DNA from: Cryptomeria japonica
Taxonomy: Eukaryota > Streptophyta > Pinopsida > Cupressales > Cupressaceae
Assembly (NCBI RefSeq): GCF_030272615.1
Contig: NC_081413.1
Coordinates: forward strand, 101,160,239-101,224,238
Direction: 5' to 3'
DNA: 64,000 nucleotides
A program made the translations under genes and the position numbers. Position 1 is the first letter of the stretch. Every line of letters starts with the position of its first letter. This document shows, piece by piece, positions 1-11,620 of this stretch. Under the pieces are notes generated by a model. That model worked only from the letters and a program-made list of their open reading frames with translations. It was not told the DNA's origin and did no database searches.

Positions 1-318
1 TGAGAGAGTTGGCACTGAGAGCCCAGGAGGCAGAGTACTATAGGCGGCATTATGAGGTTGTAGTACCTAGGGACCGGCAAGTTGAGAGTTTCACGCAGTC
101 GAGATCTAGCCGATCTCGAGCTACTGGGTCACGATCGGAGAGCCGAGGTGTCACTGGTCCATCGAGACAGGACCCTCCTGGAGATCCAGGGGCGGGTATA
201 TCTGGAGCGAGACCATCTCCGTCAAGAGATAGTCATACTTGAGAGACATGGTCTCTGTTGTATTTTTGGATCATTGTTATTCTTTGTACTGGACACAGTG
301 TTTGGACACATTTTGTAG
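1..318 (+). pseudogene. tail of an unrecognised coiled-coil-like ORF, possibly the antisense ORF of the Tat element
   Basis: The plus strand reads as a charged, heptad-like polypeptide rich in Arg, Glu and Leu. One frame is open from the window edge through about position 100 (LRAQEAEYYRRHYEVVVPRD) and a second continues with similar composition to a stop at 316-318, which suggests a frameshift near 85-115. It is antisense to the gypsy element and lies beyond integrase. Several Tat elements (for example Grande of maize) are known to carry an antisense ORF between pol and the 3' LTR, so this could be one. The family cannot be identified from the short tail, and a fragment of another element is also possible. 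Confidence 0.35.
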
Positions 319-369
319 ATTTTGATCATTTTTTAGATATATATACGGCACCATTTTTTATCATGTGAT

Positions 370-625
370 GTGTTGATATGGATGCATTTATTTTATGTGA
401 TGATGTAATGCTTAAATATATGATGTAATGTATGATGCAGGATGTATGCTTTTATATGCTGTGAGATGTATCTTGAAAATGAGATGTATGATTTGATATG
501 CAACTGAATGTAATATGATATGCCATGATGTTTAAATGATATGCAAACATGTAAAATGATAGGATATGTAGCTAATTAAAAAAATGATATGCAGCTAATT
601 GTAAAATGATATGCAACTATGTTTT
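370..625. repeat. degenerate ATGATATGCA-rich tandem tract
   Basis: The words TGATATGCAACT, TGATATGCAGCTAATT and TGATGTAATG recur at irregular spacing of roughly 20-35 bases. The tract is AT-rich and has no open frame. It lies between integrase and the window edge and probably belongs to the 3' non-coding region of the gypsy element. Confidence 0.5.
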
Positions 626-1602
626 TGGTAGCATCCTCATTCTGTATTTGCCATCCGATATAACCATTTGTTTGCTTTCTTTGTAGATATCATCATTGAG
701 CATTGATTTGTTTAGGATATGTTGAAAATTTATACAAGCATAATGGTATAATTGAACCATAATGACTTGAGAAAAATTTACATGATATTTGATTTTGCAA
801 GATAGCACAAGCGTCAAGGTATAATTGAACCAGGACGACCTGAGTGCGCATTGCGTAAACAGACAAGATTTGATCATTTGTATGTGTGAAATGGAATCAG
901 GCCTTTAGTGATATTCGACGTATCACGTCTCGAGGCATGCATTCACACAATACGAGTGATCGCCTCCCAAACAGAAGACTAGGAAAATATTGGAAATTCC
1001 TCTTGACCTCTAGCTGTGAAGCATTTAGTGAGACAAAGTAGAGAATCCAATAATTCAAAAAGTTCAAAATGAAAAACTAGTCAAGACTTTATGCAAGAAT
1101 GCAACATGTAGTACTTCAGAAAATCATCCATCCTTGGTATTTGTGTGAATTGTTATGTTTTGGTTTTTGCGATGAAGCGTAGGGTTGTTTGTTGGATGTC
1201 ATGCTTCTGATGTTTTTTCAATAGTTGTGATGTCTTGAATGTTTGCTAGTTTTTGAACCAATTAATGCCCCTAGGTGAGTGTGCCTCTTGATATGATCAT
1301 GTACAGTGATTACCAAGCCATGGTGGACTACGGTAAGAGAATAAATATAGATGGATAACCCAGGATAGTGACTACGCTAAGTATATCCTGAATGAATATA
1401 TGCTAAGTGTCGGGGGATAGCCGATAGTGTTTTGATGGATAAGATGGCATGGAGATAGATAGAGGAGCCGTTCTTTCACAAGGGCACCTGTTTACCAGGT
1501 TTTCACCATTTGCTTTTACTTGTACTCTCTGTTTTTGCTTTTTTCTGGATTTTTTTTTTTATTTTTTTGCTTATTTTGGCTTTTTCCATGCACTAGGCTA
1601 CT
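626..1602. other. 3' non-coding region of the gypsy element
   Basis: No credible coding sequence is seen. A pyrimidine-rich tract at 1520-1572 would be purine-rich in the element's sense strand, but no LTR begins beside it, so I do not call it the polypurine tract. The rest is ordinary AT-rich sequence. Confidence 0.4.
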
Positions 1603-3077
1603 TTAAGTATAGTACTTCTTTAGATGAATGCTATTAGTTGGGTCGTCGAGCACATCTCTGTCTGAAGTTGTTAACTGATAAGCACCTGATCCATAGACTG
1701 ATATGATAACATAGGGACCCAACCAGTTAGGTTCAAATTTCCCTTTCTTTTCTCGATCTTGCTGATTTCTTGGATTTTCTTTGAGGACTAGGTCACCAAC
1801 CTTGAAGTTGCGGGGAATGACCTTGTGATTGTAGCTCCTGCACATGCATTGTTGATATGCTTTGAGATGAGTATAAGCATGTTGGCGTCTTTCATCTAAT
1901 AGCTCAAGTTCTTGCAGTCGGTTAACTCGATACTCTTCATCTAGGATTAAGCCTTTCAAAGAGACTCTGAGAGATGGGATCTCTACCTCCAAGGGTAAAA
2001 TAGCCTCTGATCCATATACCAATGAGTATGGTGTTGCTCCTGTAGGTGTGCGGATGCTGGTCCTGTATGCCCAAAGTGCTGGATTGAGTTGTACATGCCA
2101 ATCTTTGCCTGCATCATTCACTGTTTTCTTGAGGATTTTCAGTATTGTCTTGTTAGATGCTTCCGCTTGACCATTTCCCTATGGGTAGTATGGTGTAGAG
2201 AACCTATATTGGATTTTGAATTTCTCACATAGTTCTTGGACATCTTGATTCTTGAAGGCCGTCCATTATCTGTGATGATGGAATTTGGAATACCATATCT
2301 GCAGATCAGATAATTGAGGATAAAAGAGGCAATTTGTTTCCCAGTCACTATGGTCATGGGAACTGCTTCTATCCATTTGGTAAAGTACTTTGTTGCTGTT
2401 ATAATGAACTTGTGTCCATTTGATGATGAAGGATGAATTTTGCCAACTAAATCTAGTCCCCACTGACAAAAGGGCCATGATGTTGTAAAGGGTTGCAGTT
2501 CCTGTGCTGGTGTATGTATGAGATTACCATGGATTTGGCATTTAGGACATTTCTTGGCGAAGTGATATGAGTCTTTTTCCATTGTAGGCCAGTAGTATCC
2601 CATCCTTAGAAGCTTTTTAGCAAGAATAGTACCACTTGAATGTGTGCCACAAATACCTTCATGAAGCTCGTGTAAAGTAGAATCGGAATCATTACGATCA
2701 AGGCAACAAAGAAGAGTACCATCGAGACCTTGACGATACAAAGTATCGGTGGTGAGGGTATAACGGGCAGCTTGTCGGATAAAGTTACGTTTTTTGTTAC
2801 GGGATTGGTCAATGGGTAAGATATTATGCTTGAGGTAATCGTATATTGGTCCATATAACGAAGAATCTAAACCAGTCAAGGCATAGATAACCTGGGATTC
2901 AGAATGGTCATAGGTGGGGGAGAACAGTTGCTCTACCAGGAACTCATAATGACTCTGTTGCTCTATAATTTGTAGTAATGAAGCGATAGTAGCCATTGCA
3001 TCAGCTGCTTTGTTGTTCAACCTTGGTATTTTCTCGAAGGTGATGTGTACAAAATACTATTTGAAGTCATCCACCAT
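1603..3077 (-). pseudogene. retrotransposon integrase (gypsy), broken
   Basis: Integrase inserts the cDNA copy into the genome. The HHCC zinc-binding module is visible at about 2550-2690 (HELHEG ... CPKCQ). The core follows with the first catalytic Asp in WGLDLVG (about 2450), the second in IITDNGR (about 2270) and the Glu in GNGQAEAS (about 2165). The C-terminal part (VGDLVLKENPRN, then WLGPYVI) ends at 1603. A frameshift just after IITDNG moves the rest into another frame, and a TAG stop sits just before GNGQ; another TAG lies near 3060. Each stop could come from one C-to-T change in a Gln codon. No chromodomain is visible, as is usual for the Tat lineage. Confidence 0.9.
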
Positions 3078-3524
3078 TCACTTGTAGGGTAGTAGCTTGT
3101 CATCCTTTGTCTGATAGTCATTGTTGATTTGATGGATGACTAGTTGCGAGTCCCCATAGACTTTTAATTCTGTGATTTTCCATTCTATAGCCATTTTGAT
3201 ACCTATGACCAGTGCCTCATATTCAGCCACATTATTGGTGCAAGGAAACATAAGCCTATATGATCTTGGTATAGTGTGTCCTTCAGGAGTGATGAACAGA
3301 ATGCCAACACCTGAACCATGTTGTGTATAAGATCCATCAAAGTAGAAAGTCCATTGTTTAGTAGAAAGAGTAAGAACGTCCCTGTCCAGAAATTCAATCT
3401 CCATGGTGTGTTTTCCTGGTAGCGGTGCGTCGGCCAACTGATCTGCAATTGCTTGTCCTTTGATGGCTCGTCTTTCTGTGTATTGGATGTCAAATTCACT
3501 GAGAATCATGACCCATTTAGCCAA
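3078..3524 (-). pseudogene. second RNase H domain (Tat-type aRNH)
   Basis: This open stretch of 148 codons holds a complete RNase H fold signature: Asp in FYFDGSYTQHGSGVGI, Glu in NNVAEYEALVIGI and Asp in LKVYGDSQLVIHQI. It follows the RT-linked RNase H and precedes integrase. An additional RNase H in this position marks Tat-lineage gypsy elements. It is in the same frame as the neighbouring pol segments and is delimited only by TGA stops before LAKW and after LLPYK, both at places where Arg would be expected. It is thus one domain of a single decayed polyprotein rather than a separate gene. Confidence 0.88.
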
Positions 3525-3950
3525 TCAGTCTGTAAGAGCTGCCTTGCTGAGTAGATATTTGAGAGGATCAATTTTTGCAACCAGCTTGATGGTGTGTGCT
3601 AGCATATAATGTCAGAACTTCTGAGATGCGAAGACCACTGTTAGGCAAGCCTTTTCAATGAATGTATAGTTGAGTTCATAGCCGTTCAATGTTCTACTGA
3701 TGTAGTATATGGCGCGTTCCTTTCCTTTTTGATCTTCTTGTGCCAATAATGCCCCCAGTGATATATCTGTTGTTGAGATATATAAAATAAGAGGCTTTCC
3801 TACGACTGGTGGTACCAAAACTGGTGGATTCATTAGGTACTATTTGATTTGGTAAAAAGATTCTGCACACTTGGCCTCCCATTTGAATGGTACATTTTTG
3901 TGTAGTAAATGGTTAAATGGGAGACTTTTATCTGCTAGCTGAGCGATGAA
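3525..3950 (-). pseudogene. RT-linked RNase H region
   Basis: The sequence NPPVL ... LYISTTDISLGALLAQED ... IYYISRTLNGYELNYTFIEKACL is the classical RT-linked RNase H region of gypsy pol. It is in the same frame as RT but cut by a TAG (before YLMNPP) and TGAs (before HYML and at the join with RT, after LQSIR). All three stops are one C-to-T step from the Gln or Arg codon expected there. Confidence 0.85.
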
Positions 3951-5800
3951 TCACCTGATTGATTGAAGTCGTCCTTGCAAAGATCTGAGTTGGCTGATAT
4001 TCTTTGGTGGTGGCATGTCCATGATGGCTTGTACCTTTGCTGGATCTACTTCAATACCTTTAGCTGAGACTATGTAGCCTAGTAACTTGCCTGATGTAAC
4101 CCCGAAGACACACTTCTTAGGGTTAAGCCTGACTTGGAATTTCTCCAATCGATCAAAAATCTTTGTTAGGATGCCAAGATGTTCTGCTCTGGTGAAGGAT
4201 TTAGCTAATAAGTCATCCACATAGTCTTCCATAAATGTGTGCATTATGTCATGGAATATTGTGGTCATTGCTCTTTGATAAGTGGCCCCTGCATTCTTTA
4301 AGCCAAAAGGCATAACATTCCAACAGTACGTTCCCCAAGGACAGGTGAACGCGGTTTTATCTTGGTCTTCAGGGGCTATTTTGATTTGGTTATAGCCTGA
4401 GAAACCGTCCATTAGCGAGAGCATTGCATGGCCTACTGTGAGATCTACAATGATGTTGATACTGGGTAGAGGAAAGTCGTCCTTTGGACAAGCTTTGTTG
4501 ACGTCTCTGAAGTCAGTGCATATTCTGATACTACCATCTGGTTTTGATACTGGAACGATATTGGAAATCCACTCTGCATAGTCAATGGGTCGAATGAATC
4601 TGACGTCTAATAATTTCTTTAGTTCAGTTTTGACCATGAGTGCCACCTGTGGGTTCATCTTGCGTAGCTTTTGCTTAACTGGCTTAACTCCTGTAGAAAT
4701 GGACAGATGATGCATGATTAAGTGTGGATCCACTCCAGGCATATCAGCATATGACCAAGCAAAGTTAATTTGTTGTTCTTTGAAGAAAATGATGAACGCT
4801 GATCTTTCTGCCTTAGTTAGAGATTCTGCAAGGTGTATGTTTCTGGCTGCTTCTGTGGTACCAATGTTGATTGATTGGGGCTCAATCAATATGGGCGATC
4901 GCTCATAAAAGTGCTCAAGAAGAGTGTCAAGTCTCCCATCGTTAGGTGCCTTAAAAAAGTTTTCACCCTCAGATGCGTCCTTTATTTTTACTTTTTTGTG
5001 ATCTAGAGTTGCCATTGACTGGTTTTTAGCATTAGATCCTTTATTTGGTTCATTTTTGCGACTGAGAGACTTAGCACTCCTTGATTGACAAATATCATTA
5101 TTTTGTTCACTGGTAGAGCCTGTTTTAGGATTTATAGTACATAAGTAATGGATAATAGATTCATCATTGGGGAAAATTGGTATATCATGGATTTCAGGTT
5201 CATCCCAGTCGATGAGGTCAGGAAAGACAAGTGGTAAGGAATCATTAGGTGGATTAAGTTCGGCTACTGTGAGTGTTAGGATAGAGTTTTCATCGTGATT
5301 GTTCTTGGTTTTAAAGAAGTTCAGGATTTTGTCGAGGTCTTCGATGGTATTATCCTCTACATATACTTGCTCATAATGTTCCTGTTCGCTTTCCTCGACG
5401 TCGTAGATATTCTGTGGTCCAAATTCAAGAGGCATATCTTCTGCGTTATGTTCTTTTTGAGAAAGAGATATAGAATCAATATCATCAAGGATATCTGTAG
5501 TAGTATTGGAGCAGGTACCCCATTCATATTCATTGGAATCCGTCTCATAGGCATCATCCCATATTCTATCTGTGATGTAAACTGGTATGTTGTATGGTGA
5601 AAACAAATCTTTGATGAGGGATACCATTTTGATGGTCTTTGTTGATTTTGTGTCAGATCCGTCTTCTACTTTCTAGATTTGTTCATAGACTGTGCTTCCT
5701 CGAGGAGGAATAACGGTATTTGGAGATGACCTGATTTGTTCTTGAGATATTGGTGTCTAAATATGAGCTACAGCTACAGATAGGGCCTTCTTATGACTTA
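3951..5800 (-). pseudogene. reverse transcriptase with acidic N-terminal extension
   Basis: RT copies the element's RNA into DNA. The palm motifs are all visible: GSIRICTDFRDVNKACPKD, MDGFSGYNQIKI, TAFTCPWGTYCWNVMPFGLKNAGATYQ with the break points intact, and the catalytic YVDD in MEDYVDDLLAKS near 4220. The 5' half of the segment (5000-5630) encodes an acidic, Asp/Glu-rich linker without a recognised domain, typical of the protease-RT spacer in this lineage. An open frame of 558 codons runs from 5627 to 3951. The same frame continues upstream to about 5800 with TAG stops near 5672 and 5752, and the join to the protease frame has shifted. Confidence 0.92.
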
Positions 5801-6925
5801 GAAGCTTTTCCTGATGTAACTTATGATCTTGACGTTCCCATGCCTTGCGGATTGTTTCTGCTAATTCAAAAAGTGCTTCCTGCCAGGATTCTTCTTTGTA
5901 CTTCTTCTTTTCCTTCCATTGAGGTTTTGTAGTTGTGTGTGGCAGCTATTTCAATAGGAACGTGAGTTTAGAACCCAATCCTGCTTTGTTTCTGCTAGGT
6001 TGTGAAGGAAGATCTATAGGTTCAGTGACTCCGTCTTTGCGTTTGCCAATAGGTCCTTTACTGCCATATCCCATTTGCTTCATGATTAAGTAGCCTTTTC
6101 CATACAGGTGTGTTGGTAGAACAATGTCCAGAGCGGCTACTAGATATGATTTTCTTCCTCATCTTTATATAACCAGCTAAGAACATCTTTATCTTCTAAT
6201 TCGTGTGCTAGAGTGCCCAATTGGATGAAAGTACCATCAAATTTGGTGATGGGCTGAGTAGCCAATTGTGTTGATGTAGTAGGCAAACCATGTGATCTAG
6301 GTGAGGTTGGTAATTTTGCCAAACATAAAGGCTCCAGAGAATATTCTCCCATGCCTTGGTCTTTGATTTGCATTTTCTACTTGAAGTCTCCCCATAAGGA
6401 GTTGGGCTTTGTTGTTTGTAGATCTGATGTTAAGGATCGCTGCTTTTCTCTATTATGAAGAACCAAACTGTCTTGGGCTGCCCCCATTGCGTTGCAATGT
6501 TGAAATGGATTGTGATCAGCTGATATGAAAATTTCTTGTCTGTCATAAGGAAACTTGACACACTGGTGATACGTAGAAGGTACTGCTTTCATTTCATGTA
6601 TCCAGGGTCGTTCTAACAAAATATTGTAGGTTAGATCTATGTCTAAGACTTGACAGATAGTATCCTTTTGTACTGGGCCTACTTGAATAGGTAATATCAT
6701 TGTTCCTTTAGAGGACCTTTCCTCATCATCATATGCCTTTATGGTAATCTTCTTGCAGGGATCAATAGATTCTTCGGAGAAGCCTAATGCACGGATAAGC
6801 ATTAAAGTGCATATATTAAGGCCGGGTCCTCCATCTATTAAGACTCTTTTCACTCGGTGTTTGCAAACAATGACTTCAATATGGAGAGGAGTATTATGTG
6901 GATGGATTAAGGAAGCATCGTCATG
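5801..6925 (-). pseudogene. aspartic protease and downstream spacer
   Basis: The protease matures the polyprotein. The active-site motif is VLIDGGPGLNIC at about 6820-6850, and the second conserved strand ILLERPWIH at about 6590-6610 has Glu where Gly is usual. It is in frame with gag, separated from it by a TAA stop at the gag end (6926), and a further stop lies at 6377. The spacer continues in the same frame to about 6140 and then degenerates into another frame. An intron between protease and RT is known for Ogre elements; I see no clear splice sites here. Confidence 0.8.
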
Positions 6926-9070
6926 TTATGAGAAAGTGAGGTTATGAGGTCCAGTCATATGGGCGACCATGGCTTGAAATCTGTCTGTATCCAAATTTTG
7001 AGGTACATTGGTTTCCAATAGTACTTGCTCTAATATGTCTTTGTGCTTTGGTGATAGTTTCAGCAATTCTAGTATAGATATTTGCGCTGGAGTTTTACGT
7101 AGTTGGCTAACCAAGTCATATTGGATTTTTGGTATGGTAGTTGCAGGTGTAGTATGTCCTTTCAAGACATATTTCTGAGTTCGGGTTGTGACATTGACTG
7201 ATTCATGATCATGTCGATCCCAAATGGTGATGACATTTACTTGATGATCTTCAGCTGATATGTGGTTGATGGTGTTGTTGTAGATGTGATTAATACGAGC
7301 TCCGCGTGTATCATCTGAGGTTGATGCTCCATCTTTGTTGTAATTTGGGAGAGGATTTTTGAAGGCTTCGTGATCACCATTTATTTTGAGACCATCCACC
7401 GTTAAGTCACCTCGATCAATCATGTCCTGCACTATGTGTTTCAATCTCATGCATTCGTTTGTTCTATGACCCTTATTGCGATGGAAATCACAATAGTGTG
7501 AATCATTCCACCAAGGTGGTTTGATTGGGGGCTCATAGTTGTTGATTGGAGGTAAAGAAAGAATTTTGTTCGCCAAAAGTTCTCTGAATGCGGATTCTAG
7601 TGATTGCCCCAGTGGTGTGAAGATATGCTTTTGGAAATTGTTTGTGTTGTTGGGTGGATTGTTGTTAGGTCCTGGATTCATGTTTTTGCTTTGAGAATTG
7701 TTGGTGTTGTTCGCGTTGAGTTGTCCTTGATCATTGTTTGGTGCATATGTGTTAGCATTGGGGGTAGGATTTTTAGGATTTTGAGGATTTTGAGGATTTC
7801 CGGATAATGCAAGCATGGGTTGCTTAGATTTGGGATCATATGATTCATTGTTGCCTTCGTTTTTGTTTCGAGTCCAAAATCGAGATTTGTCAAGGTTGGT
7901 GTTGTTCTGATTATTGTAATTTGATGAATTTGTTCCTTCCTTGTAGAATTTGAGTGTTCCCTTTTTGACACATGCTTCTTCTACTTGAATGCCATTTTCA
8001 ATCAATTTAGCGAAAGATGGTATGCATTGAAGTTTTAGTCTGTAACTCATTTCGCCATTCAAGTTATCCATGAAGATTTCCATTTTCTCTTTTTCGGGAA
8101 TATCTCGAGGATATCTAGATACCATGCGTCGCCAACGTTGAAGGAACACCATGAATGTTTCATTGTTCTTTTGTTTGGTGTTGCAAACATCTAGCATGGT
8201 TATGGCATGTTGGATGTTGTAGGAATAGTGGGTGATGAATTTGTTAACCAATTCATCAAATGATCTAACAGGTGGCAAAATTTTGGATAACCATTCCATG
8301 GTTTGCCCTCCCAAGCTTTTGGGAAATAACCTCATTAAATAGGTGTCATCATGAGCAAATTCAAGGCTTAGTGTGCAAAATTCTCGAATATGATCGCGGG
8401 GATCACTTTTTCCATCATATTTATCAAATTTGGGAATGTCTGAGTTTGGAGGAAAAGGCACCATGTTCAAACTTTTGTCAAATGGATAAGGACAGATTTC
8501 ATTTAAAGAGTACCGCACTGTTGTCCCTTGTTGCATATCTTGTATTTGCCTTTGCAACATTTGCATTTGTTGAGTAAGGGCTGCCAAAGGTATATTGTCT
8601 TGTCGAGGAAAAAGTTCTTGCCTCATATTGGTTCTCAGCTGAAAAGGTGTGGTAGATGGTATATGTTGCTCTGGTGTTTCTAGCTCAGGTATACGCATTT
8701 CTGGTATGTGTTGTTCTGGAATGTGTTGTTCTGGGATATGTTGTTTAGGTATGTGAGTTTCTTCTTCTCTTTGTTGTTCTTGATATGCATATTGTTGAGA
8801 CCCAGTTTGAAAAATGTTGGCGTCAAAATCTTCAGGAAGTTTAACGCCTTTACTTGTGAGCATGAGCAGATACTTTTCTTTGTCATTTTTCATGAGTTTT
8901 TCTACAAGCTTTTGGAATTAAGGGTTTTCCTGACATTCCCGAAGAAGTGCTTCAGTAATTTCAGGTTCTTCTACGGGTGGAACTTCAAAAGGATTTGATA
9001 ATCTGCGATTCATACTTGATTCTGCGTGTGTCTCGCTTTGTTTGTCTTGTTGAGAGCGAGTGACAGGCAT
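6926..9070 (-). pseudogene. gag (capsid/nucleocapsid), one in-frame stop
   Basis: Gag packages the RNA. The ATG at 9070 begins MPVTRSQQ. A TAA near 8920 is the only break before an open stretch of 655 codons (8893-6926). The retrotransposon gag domain is visible at about 8210-8370 (MRLFPKSLGGQTMEWL ... DELVNKFITHYS). A zinc-binding motif of the form C-x2-H-x4-H-x4-C (YCDFHRNKGHRTNEC) is near 7450-7500, the CHHC type usual for Tat/Athila gag rather than the CCHC knuckle. The N-terminal part has pentapeptide repeats of the type HIPEQ (about 8660-8760), and an Asn/Pro-rich stretch lies at 7640-7800. It runs in frame with the protease, so gag-pro was one ORF or was separated by a stop. Confidence 0.9.
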
Positions 9071-9071
9071 T

Positions 9072-9520
9072 TTAGTAGAAACTTTCAGTGATGAAAGGAA
9101 CAAAAGTCTCTTCGATGTGTTGCTCAGGGGTTGGTGGTTCTGGTCGAGGTGTGTTATATGTGATGCACTCGTCGGGCAAGAATGCTGGATTGATCTTTCC
9201 GCCGCGCTTGATGGTTTGATTAAAAGCAAACTTTTGACAGTATGCTCTTGTCTTCAAGGGTTCTTTGTCAAATTCACTAGATTTGTTTTGGATATACTTT
9301 TTGACGTGATGAAGGAATACCTGATGAGATTTGAAGAGTTGACGATTGATGTATAAAAACTTATTTCTCTTGATGAATTTGGAAAAACTAGGTTGTTTGT
9401 TTCTTCAACGTGATGTTACGATAGAGGTTCTTTCTTCTCAGAATAAGGGGATTAGTCATGCATGAGTGATCAATGATTTCCTTTGATTTGTTTGGATCCA
9501 GTTGATTCTTGTTTTTGAAA
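9072..9520 (-). pseudogene. unrecognised ORF upstream of gag (position of Ogre ORF1)
   Basis: A coding-like, Lys/Asn-rich frame (for example FSKFIKRNKFLYINRQLF, and further on KINPAFLPDECITYNTPRP) runs leftward and ends in TAA at 9072-9074, overlapping by spacing with the gag ATG at 9070. A frameshift near 9405 joins it to a second coding-like stretch (LDPNKSKEIIDHSCMTNP) that extends to about 9520. Ogre elements are known to have an ORF of unknown function before gag, and this one has the same position; homology is not shown. No domain is recognised. Confidence 0.45.
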
Positions 9521-9927
9521 ATTTTCAAATCTTACTTTATCAGAGTGAAGGTTTAGATGCCCCTTCACGACAAAGCGTGTCAAATGATATGATAAAAGTT
9601 TCCCGATCTGGAAACTGGATTTGACAATTTGAGAATTTTAAACAAGTGTTTTGAGATAAAATCCGTAAGATGCTAAAGGATTCTGTTGATACTGATGATG
9701 AATTTTTCCGGATTATGATAGGAGAAACATCCTCTATTGTGCGATTTGTTTAGGATTCTAACAACTATGTTTTGACACAAATTTTGCTCAAGAAATAGTT
9801 TTAATGATTTATTTTTGTCACTCTGGTTTTGATGAAAAATGATGTTTGACGAAAAGGGCTTCTAAAAGGTTTTTGAAAATTTCAAAAAATTTCTCGGTTT
9901 TCGCTCTTTGTTTTTCGGCCTTGGATC
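9521..9927 (-). other. element leader, proximal part
   Basis: AT-rich leader sequence between the upstream ORF and the first motif array. I see no coding sequence or repeat in it. Confidence 0.5.
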
Positions 9928-10439
9928 ACGCGCTAGAACAGAATCTACATGCGCTACTGAATTTACTTGATGCGCTAAAAGAATGAGCACACGCGCTAAG
10001 CTGCCCCTAGACACGCGCTAAAGTTTGGACTTTCTGAAAAGGGCGGTCTAACAGTTGAAAAAGTCTATGCGCTATCCTGGGTCTTCGACGCGCTAACTGT
10101 TCGACCTTATGCGCTAATGTTTCTATGCCACGCACTAAGTTGTTTCTTCCACGCGCTAAAGTTCGGACTGTTGAAAATTGTTGTCGAATTGTTTGAAAAA
10201 ACTACGCGCTATACTAGGCCTGTTACGCGCTAACATTTAGACTTTATGCGCTAATTCTTGGTTCCTACGTGCTGAGATGCTGCTTCCATGCGCTAGACTG
10301 TTGTTGGGATGCGCTAAAGGACTTTACACTGTTTTGTCTTTAGACGGAAACGCTACTGTTTTAACCCTACGCACTAATTTGAGGTTTGGATGCACTAACA
10401 GAAGTATTCCACGCGTTAAGAGGTTGCTCTTATGCGCTA
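9928..10439. repeat. motif array A: RYGCGCTA phased at 21 bp
   Basis: An 8-bp motif, ACGCGCTA or ATGCGCTA on the plus strand, starts at 9928, 9949, 9970, 9991, 10013, 10067, 10088, 10109, 10151, 10204, 10225, 10246, 10288, 10309 and 10432. Degenerate copies sit at 10130, 10267, 10348, 10369, 10390 and 10411. Spacing is 21 bp almost throughout; three longer gaps (54, 53 and 39 bp) divide the array into blocks. The 13 bases between motifs are not conserved. The array lies in the transcribed leader between primer site and gag; in the element's sense strand the motif is TAGCGCRT. Confidence 0.9.
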
Positions 10440-11620
10440 AACAGCACTGATTTTTCCTTTTGGTTGATTTCTTGAGGATTTTGAATTTTGTTGAGAAATT
10501 TTCAAGTGTGATGGATGATTTTCTGAAATAATAAATACAAGCACAGCACAAAAAGTACAACCATTTTGCCTAATCTAAAAAAAAAGTGTATGTTCTTGCA
10601 AGGATGTGTTCAAATCCTCGAGGTTATAACAAGTTTGGATACAAGTAATACACTTCAGAAAGACTCTTTAGTCAAGGGTCATAAATAACATCATAGCCCA
10701 CTAGTCTCGATACTCCGTCAGCTCAAATAGTCGTGTCACCCCCTAGAGGGCGCCCGTTTTTTTGCCTTTTGCCAGAAATTAACTCAAAGTGAATCGCTTC
10801 ACAGTTGAGTAGTTATCTTGGGAGATATATGGTGAGTAATCTTGGGGGCGGATTCTTTCCCACCCTTGCACTATGATGTTATAAATGTCTGGTTACTGAC
10901 TCGGCTCAAAGTTTCTATTTCTATGGTTCGTAATCAGGCTTCTCGTTCGGCCGTCAGTGATAAACTCCCTCAGGAAGCTTCCCAACCTTTAGAACAAAGG
11001 CTTTACGTATCTCGAGGATACTGGGGGAAGGCTAATCACTACGCGCAACCGTTGAAAAGGACTTTCGTCACTTTTCACATTTGATTAGAGTGGGTTGGAA
11101 TTCTTGGCGTCAAAGTCGTTCCCTTCACACCGGCCATAAACGACTTTAAGAGTTGATTGCAACTCCTCGGGAAGGCAGGTCTGCTAAAGGACGTAAATGC
11201 TTGAATTTAAAGAAAGTTGTAAGAGTGGGCTGGATTTCTGATCACCCAGTTAAGGGGAGAGCATATTCCTTCCACTTTCGAGACAAAACAATCAATTGGG
11301 TTTATTTTATCCTTTCAAATCAGTGATTTGCTAAAATCTATGCGGAGATGTTGCTCCACAAAAACATGGTGTTCATTTTACCTTAAAAGAATGATTTGCT
11401 GATCTATGAAAAGGAAATGGTCAATAAAGCAAATTTTTGATTTTGCGATCAACAAAAGAAATCGGTTAAAAGAAATGGCATCCGCTCCACCTGCAAGAAA
11501 TTTGTTAGAGTCCTGCAAGCAAACCAGAAAAAGAAAATGTTAAAGAATTTGGGGGACTTCCACAAGTCTAAAATTTCAATTCGGTTACAATTAAAAAAAA
11601 TAAAAAAATTTCTATCTGTG
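10440..11620 (-). other. element leader between the two arrays
   Basis: No motif copies and no convincing ORF are found here. The sequence is more GC-balanced in 10720-11290 and contains a GGGCGCCC palindrome near 10748. Its function, possibly packaging or translation control, cannot be read from the sequence. Confidence 0.4.
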
